Positions 5,996 to 7,718 of a stretch of 7,718 nucleotides of DNA are shown here, piece by piece; within the stretch, counting starts at the first letter, position 1, and each line of letters starts with the position of its first letter. Under the pieces are notes generated by a model. It did no database searches. It was not told the DNA's origin and saw only the letters and a program-made list of their open reading frames with translations. Origin of the DNA: Thermoplasmata archaeon UBA184 (GTDB lineage: Archaea > Thermoplasmatota > Thermoplasmata > Lutacidiplasmatales > UBA184). A program made the position numbers and the translations under genes. Location: NCBI GenBank assembly GCA_002495185.1, contig DAEB01000016.1, positions 87,008-94,725 of the forward strand, read 5' to 3'.

Positions 5996-6784
5996 TCACG
6001 GCGGAGGGAATCTCGGTGGTCGCTTCTCCCGGAACGCCCGGATCCCCTCGGGGAGCTCCCCGCCGCGCGCCGCCTCGACGGCGCCCCGGCGCTCGAGCGC
6101 CATCTGCGTCTCGACGCTCGAGTCGAACGCGGAGACGAGCAGTCGCTTCGCCCACGCGTAGGCGAGGGTCGGACCCGCCGCGAGCTCCTCGGCCCGGGCC
6201 CGGGCCCGTCCCGCGAGCTCGGAGGCCGGCACGACCTCGTGGAGCAATCCCATCTCCCGGGCGCGGGCCGCCGGAACGCGTGCGTTCGAGAAGATGAGCT
6301 CCTGGGCGCCCCCGATCCCGAGGAAGTGGGGAAGGAAATAGGAAAGGCCCCCGTCGGGAACCGTTCCGAGCTGAAGGAACGCCGGGACGAGCACGGCCGT
6401 GTCGCTCGCGACCCGCCAATCGGCGGCGAGCGCCAGCGAGAGGCCCCCTCCGGCGGCCACCCCGGGGAGCGCGGCAACGACCGGTTTCGGCATCGCGAGC
6501 ACCTCTCGGACGATGTTCTCTTGCTCTGCGGTCAGGCGATGAAAAAGGTCGGGAAGCGACCCGCGCTCCCGGTACTCCTCCATCACCGAAACATCGCCGC
6601 CCGCGCAGAAGGCGGTCCCGGCGCCCGTCAATAGGACCGCCCGAGCCTCTTTCGTGACCGTCGCTGTTTGGAGCGCGGCCCTCAGTTCCATCATCGTCGG
6701 GATGTCGAGCGCGTTCCGTCGGTCCGGCCGGTCGATCGTGATCGTCAGGACGGACCCGCTAAGCTCGGTGCGAACGTTGGGCAT
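5996..6784 (-). CDS. Enoyl-CoA hydratase/isomerase (crotonase) family protein, PaaG-like active site
   Basis: This is a crotonase-fold acyl-CoA enzyme of 262 residues, the normal length for the family. Oxyanion-hole segments are visible: GTAFCAGGD at 56-64 and GVAAGGGLSLALAADWRVAS at 108-127. The two glutamates of classical hydratases are not conserved: the Glu144 position (rat mitochondrial numbering) is Ser115 and the Glu164 position is Phe136. Instead VPDGG at 142-146 supplies Asp144, as in PaaG-type ring-epoxide/enoyl-CoA isomerases, so double-bond isomerisation is more likely than hydration. The C-terminal AFREKRPPRF at 250-259 is the usual family ending. ATG 6784 has no SD but a TATA-like box about 34 bp upstream. 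It converges on the acetyltransferase pair with an 18-bp gap and lies 94 bp downstream of the stomatin gene, from which it may be transcribed separately. Its acyl-CoA substrate cannot be told from the sequence. Confidence 0.9.
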   Translation of the reverse strand: MPNVRTELSGSVLTITIDRPDRRNALDIPTMMELRAALQTATVTKEARAVLLTGAGTAFCAGGDVSVMEEYRERGSLPDLFHRLTAEQENIVREVLAMPKPVVAALPGVAAGGGLSLALAADWRVASDTAVLVPAFLQLGTVPDGGLSYFLPHFLGIGGAQELIFSNARVPAARAREMGLLHEVVPASELAGRARARAEELAAGPTLAYAWAKRLLVSAFDSSVETQMALERRGAVEAARGGELPEGIRAFREKRPPRFPPP

Positions 6785-6814
6785 GGGAGACCCGGCGGGT
6801 CAGGGGCCGGGTCA

Positions 6815-6822
6815 CATTAAGG
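6815..6822 (-). promoter_or_regulatory. TATA-like element of the crotonase gene
   Basis: CCTTAATG on the minus strand is centred about 34 bp before the crotonase ATG. This would place transcription start about 9 nt from the codon and fits the absence of an SD sequence. It lies in the 94-bp gap after the stomatin stop, which otherwise shows no gene and no poly-T terminator. Confidence 0.4.
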
Positions 6823-6878
6823 AACGCATCGATACGGGGCGGGACGTCGGACCCCGCCCGGAACGACGTCGCGCCCGG

Positions 6879-7718
6879 CTACGTTGAGCCGGTCGGCGGC
6901 GGTCGCCGACGGGCGGCGATACGGCCGTCGTCCGGGCTCGGTCCGGGGGGAGTCGCAGGTCCGACCGCCTGGGCGGCTCCCGGAGAGGCAGGAGATTCGG
7001 GCGGCTCGGCCCGGGAGGGCGGGGGCGGGGCGATCACGTCCGCCGGCGGGAGCTCGGGAGCCGTTCCGGCTCGCGAGCTCTTGGGTCCGAACGGCGAGAC
7101 GAGCGACGTCGACTCGTCCGACTCCGCCTTGATCTCGTCCTCGATCGTCTTGATCTCCGTCAGGAGCTCCTCCTGCCGCGGGATGGGGCCGAGGATGTCG
7201 TCCATCGTGCCGACCTGCTTCTCGAGGTCGGTGAGCGTGTTCAGGCTGCGGTCGGGTACCTGGCGACTCGTTCCCAGGTACTCGGACGCTCCCTCCATCA
7301 GGCGAGAGAACTCGAACGGGAAGAGGATCTTCGTGGCCTGGCCGTTCCCGACGTTCGAGACGGTGTCGAGCGAGAGGACGGTGAGGGCCTTCGAGTCGAG
7401 GACGGTCGCACCGAGCGAGAGGATGCGCAGCCGCTGGGCCTCTCCCTGCGCCTCGAGGATCGTGGCGACCCGGGCTCCCTCGGCCTCGAGGATCTGGGAC
7501 TGCCGAACCCCTTCGGCCTGAAGGATGCGGGACCGCTTCTGACCCTCGGCGACCAGGATCGCGCTCCGCTTCTCCCCGTCCGCGCGCAGGACCGCGGCGC
7601 GCCGCTGCCGCTCGGCGGAGGTTTGCTCCTCCATCGCGCTCTTGACCGGTCCGACCGGGTCGACCTCTTTGATCTCGACCGCGTCGACCCGAACGCCCCA
7701 CTTGTCGGTCGCCTCGTC
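6879..7718 (-). CDS. Stomatin/prohibitin-like SPFH (Band 7) protein, C-terminal part (5' end cut by window)
   Basis: SPFH proteins are membrane-anchored scaffolds that oligomerise and often work with a protease or NfeD partner. Only the C-terminal 279 residues are visible; the membrane anchor and most of the Band 7 domain lie beyond the right edge. The visible part opens with the end of the domain (TDKWGVRVDAVEIKEV, residues 4-19), the AM-x-x-Q-x-x-AER segment (28-37), then five 11-residue coiled-coil repeats at 43-97. A region ending near residue 150 (LFPFEFSRLMEG) resembles the C-terminal oligomerisation segment of archaeal and bacterial stomatins. A second charged helix follows (ELLTEIKTIEDEIKAE), then a tail of about 65 residues rich in Pro, Ala and Ser, ending RRRPPPTGST. 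An internal ATG at 7634 is not the start, because family sequence continues upstream of it. No nfeD lies on its downstream side. Confidence 0.92.
   Translation of the reverse strand, partial: DEATDKWGVRVDAVEIKEVDPVGPVKSAMEEQTSAERQRRAAVLRADGEKRSAILVAEGQKRSRILQAEGVRQSQILEAEGARVATILEAQGEAQRLRILSLGATVLDSKALTVLSLDTVSNVGNGQATKILFPFEFSRLMEGASEYLGTSRQVPDRSLNTLTDLEKQVGTMDDILGPIPRQEELLTEIKTIEDEIKAESDESTSLVSPFGPKSSRAGTAPELPPADVIAPPPPSRAEPPESPASPGAAQAVGPATPPGPSPDDGRIAARRRPPPTGST
7428..7592 (-). repeat. Five in-frame 33-bp repeats encoding an 11-residue coiled-coil unit
   Basis: Five consecutive units of the form (I/V)-L-x-A-(E/D/Q)-G-x-x-x-x-x begin at visible residues 43, 54, 65, 76 and 87 of the stomatin-like protein. 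The 11-residue period is typical of right-handed hendecad coiled coils in the SPFH family. The DNA copies are diverged, so the repeat is conserved at protein level rather than being a recent tandem duplication. Confidence 0.75.

Noticed and set aside
6191..6206. 16-bp GC palindrome (alternating ggccc/gggcc) inside the crotonase gene
   Set aside because: It is explained by alternating Ala/Arg codons (RARARA) in an alpha helix of a GC-rich gene. There is no sign of a regulatory role.

Overview
The window is about two-thirds G+C by eye and is most simply read as a piece of a high-GC archaeal chromosome. The clues are a stand-alone complex I gene order nuoA-B-C-D-H-I with nuoC and nuoD unfused and no nuoE/F/G in view, AT-rich TATA-like boxes 33-50 bp ahead of first genes, and first genes of transcription units that lack a Shine-Dalgarno (SD) sequence while downstream operon genes have one. 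Thermoplasmatota is my preferred guess. It is an inference from gene order and motifs only, and a bacterial source is not strictly excluded.

Left part (1-4535, minus strand): the first six genes of a respiratory complex I operon, transcribed right to left from a promoter near 4580-4587. NuoA and NuoH are membrane subunits. NuoB, NuoC, NuoD and NuoI form the quinone-reducing connecting arm. The genes are packed with an 8-bp overlap or gaps of 12-80 bp. The left edge cuts the NuoI homologue, which already shows three complete four-cysteine cluster motifs and the start of a fourth, so it carries an additional ferredoxin-like domain. Together with the absence of nuoE/F/G here, this points to an electron input that is not the standard NADH module. 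The remaining membrane genes (J, K, L, M, N) presumably lie beyond the left edge.

Middle (4536-5977): a 156-bp divergent intergenic region holds the nuoA promoter, a weaker candidate promoter facing right and an 8-bp perfect inverted repeat. It is followed on the plus strand by two tandem, clearly paralogous GNAT acetyltransferases of the RimJ/RimL type, joined by a TGATG stop/start overlap.

Right part (5996-7718, minus strand): a crotonase-fold enzyme converges on the second acetyltransferase with an 18-bp gap. It lacks both classical hydratase glutamates and looks isomerase-like (PaaG type). Upstream of it is the C-terminal portion of a stomatin/SPFH membrane-scaffold protein with five 11-residue repeats and a proline-rich tail, cut by the right edge.

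No tRNA, rRNA, CRISPR array, insertion sequence or attachment site was seen. The most notable content is the set of departures from canonical complex I (NuoI extension, NuoA Glu-to-Leu, relic hydrogenase cysteines in NuoD) and the duplicated acetyltransferase pair. I see no evidence for a wholly unknown system.
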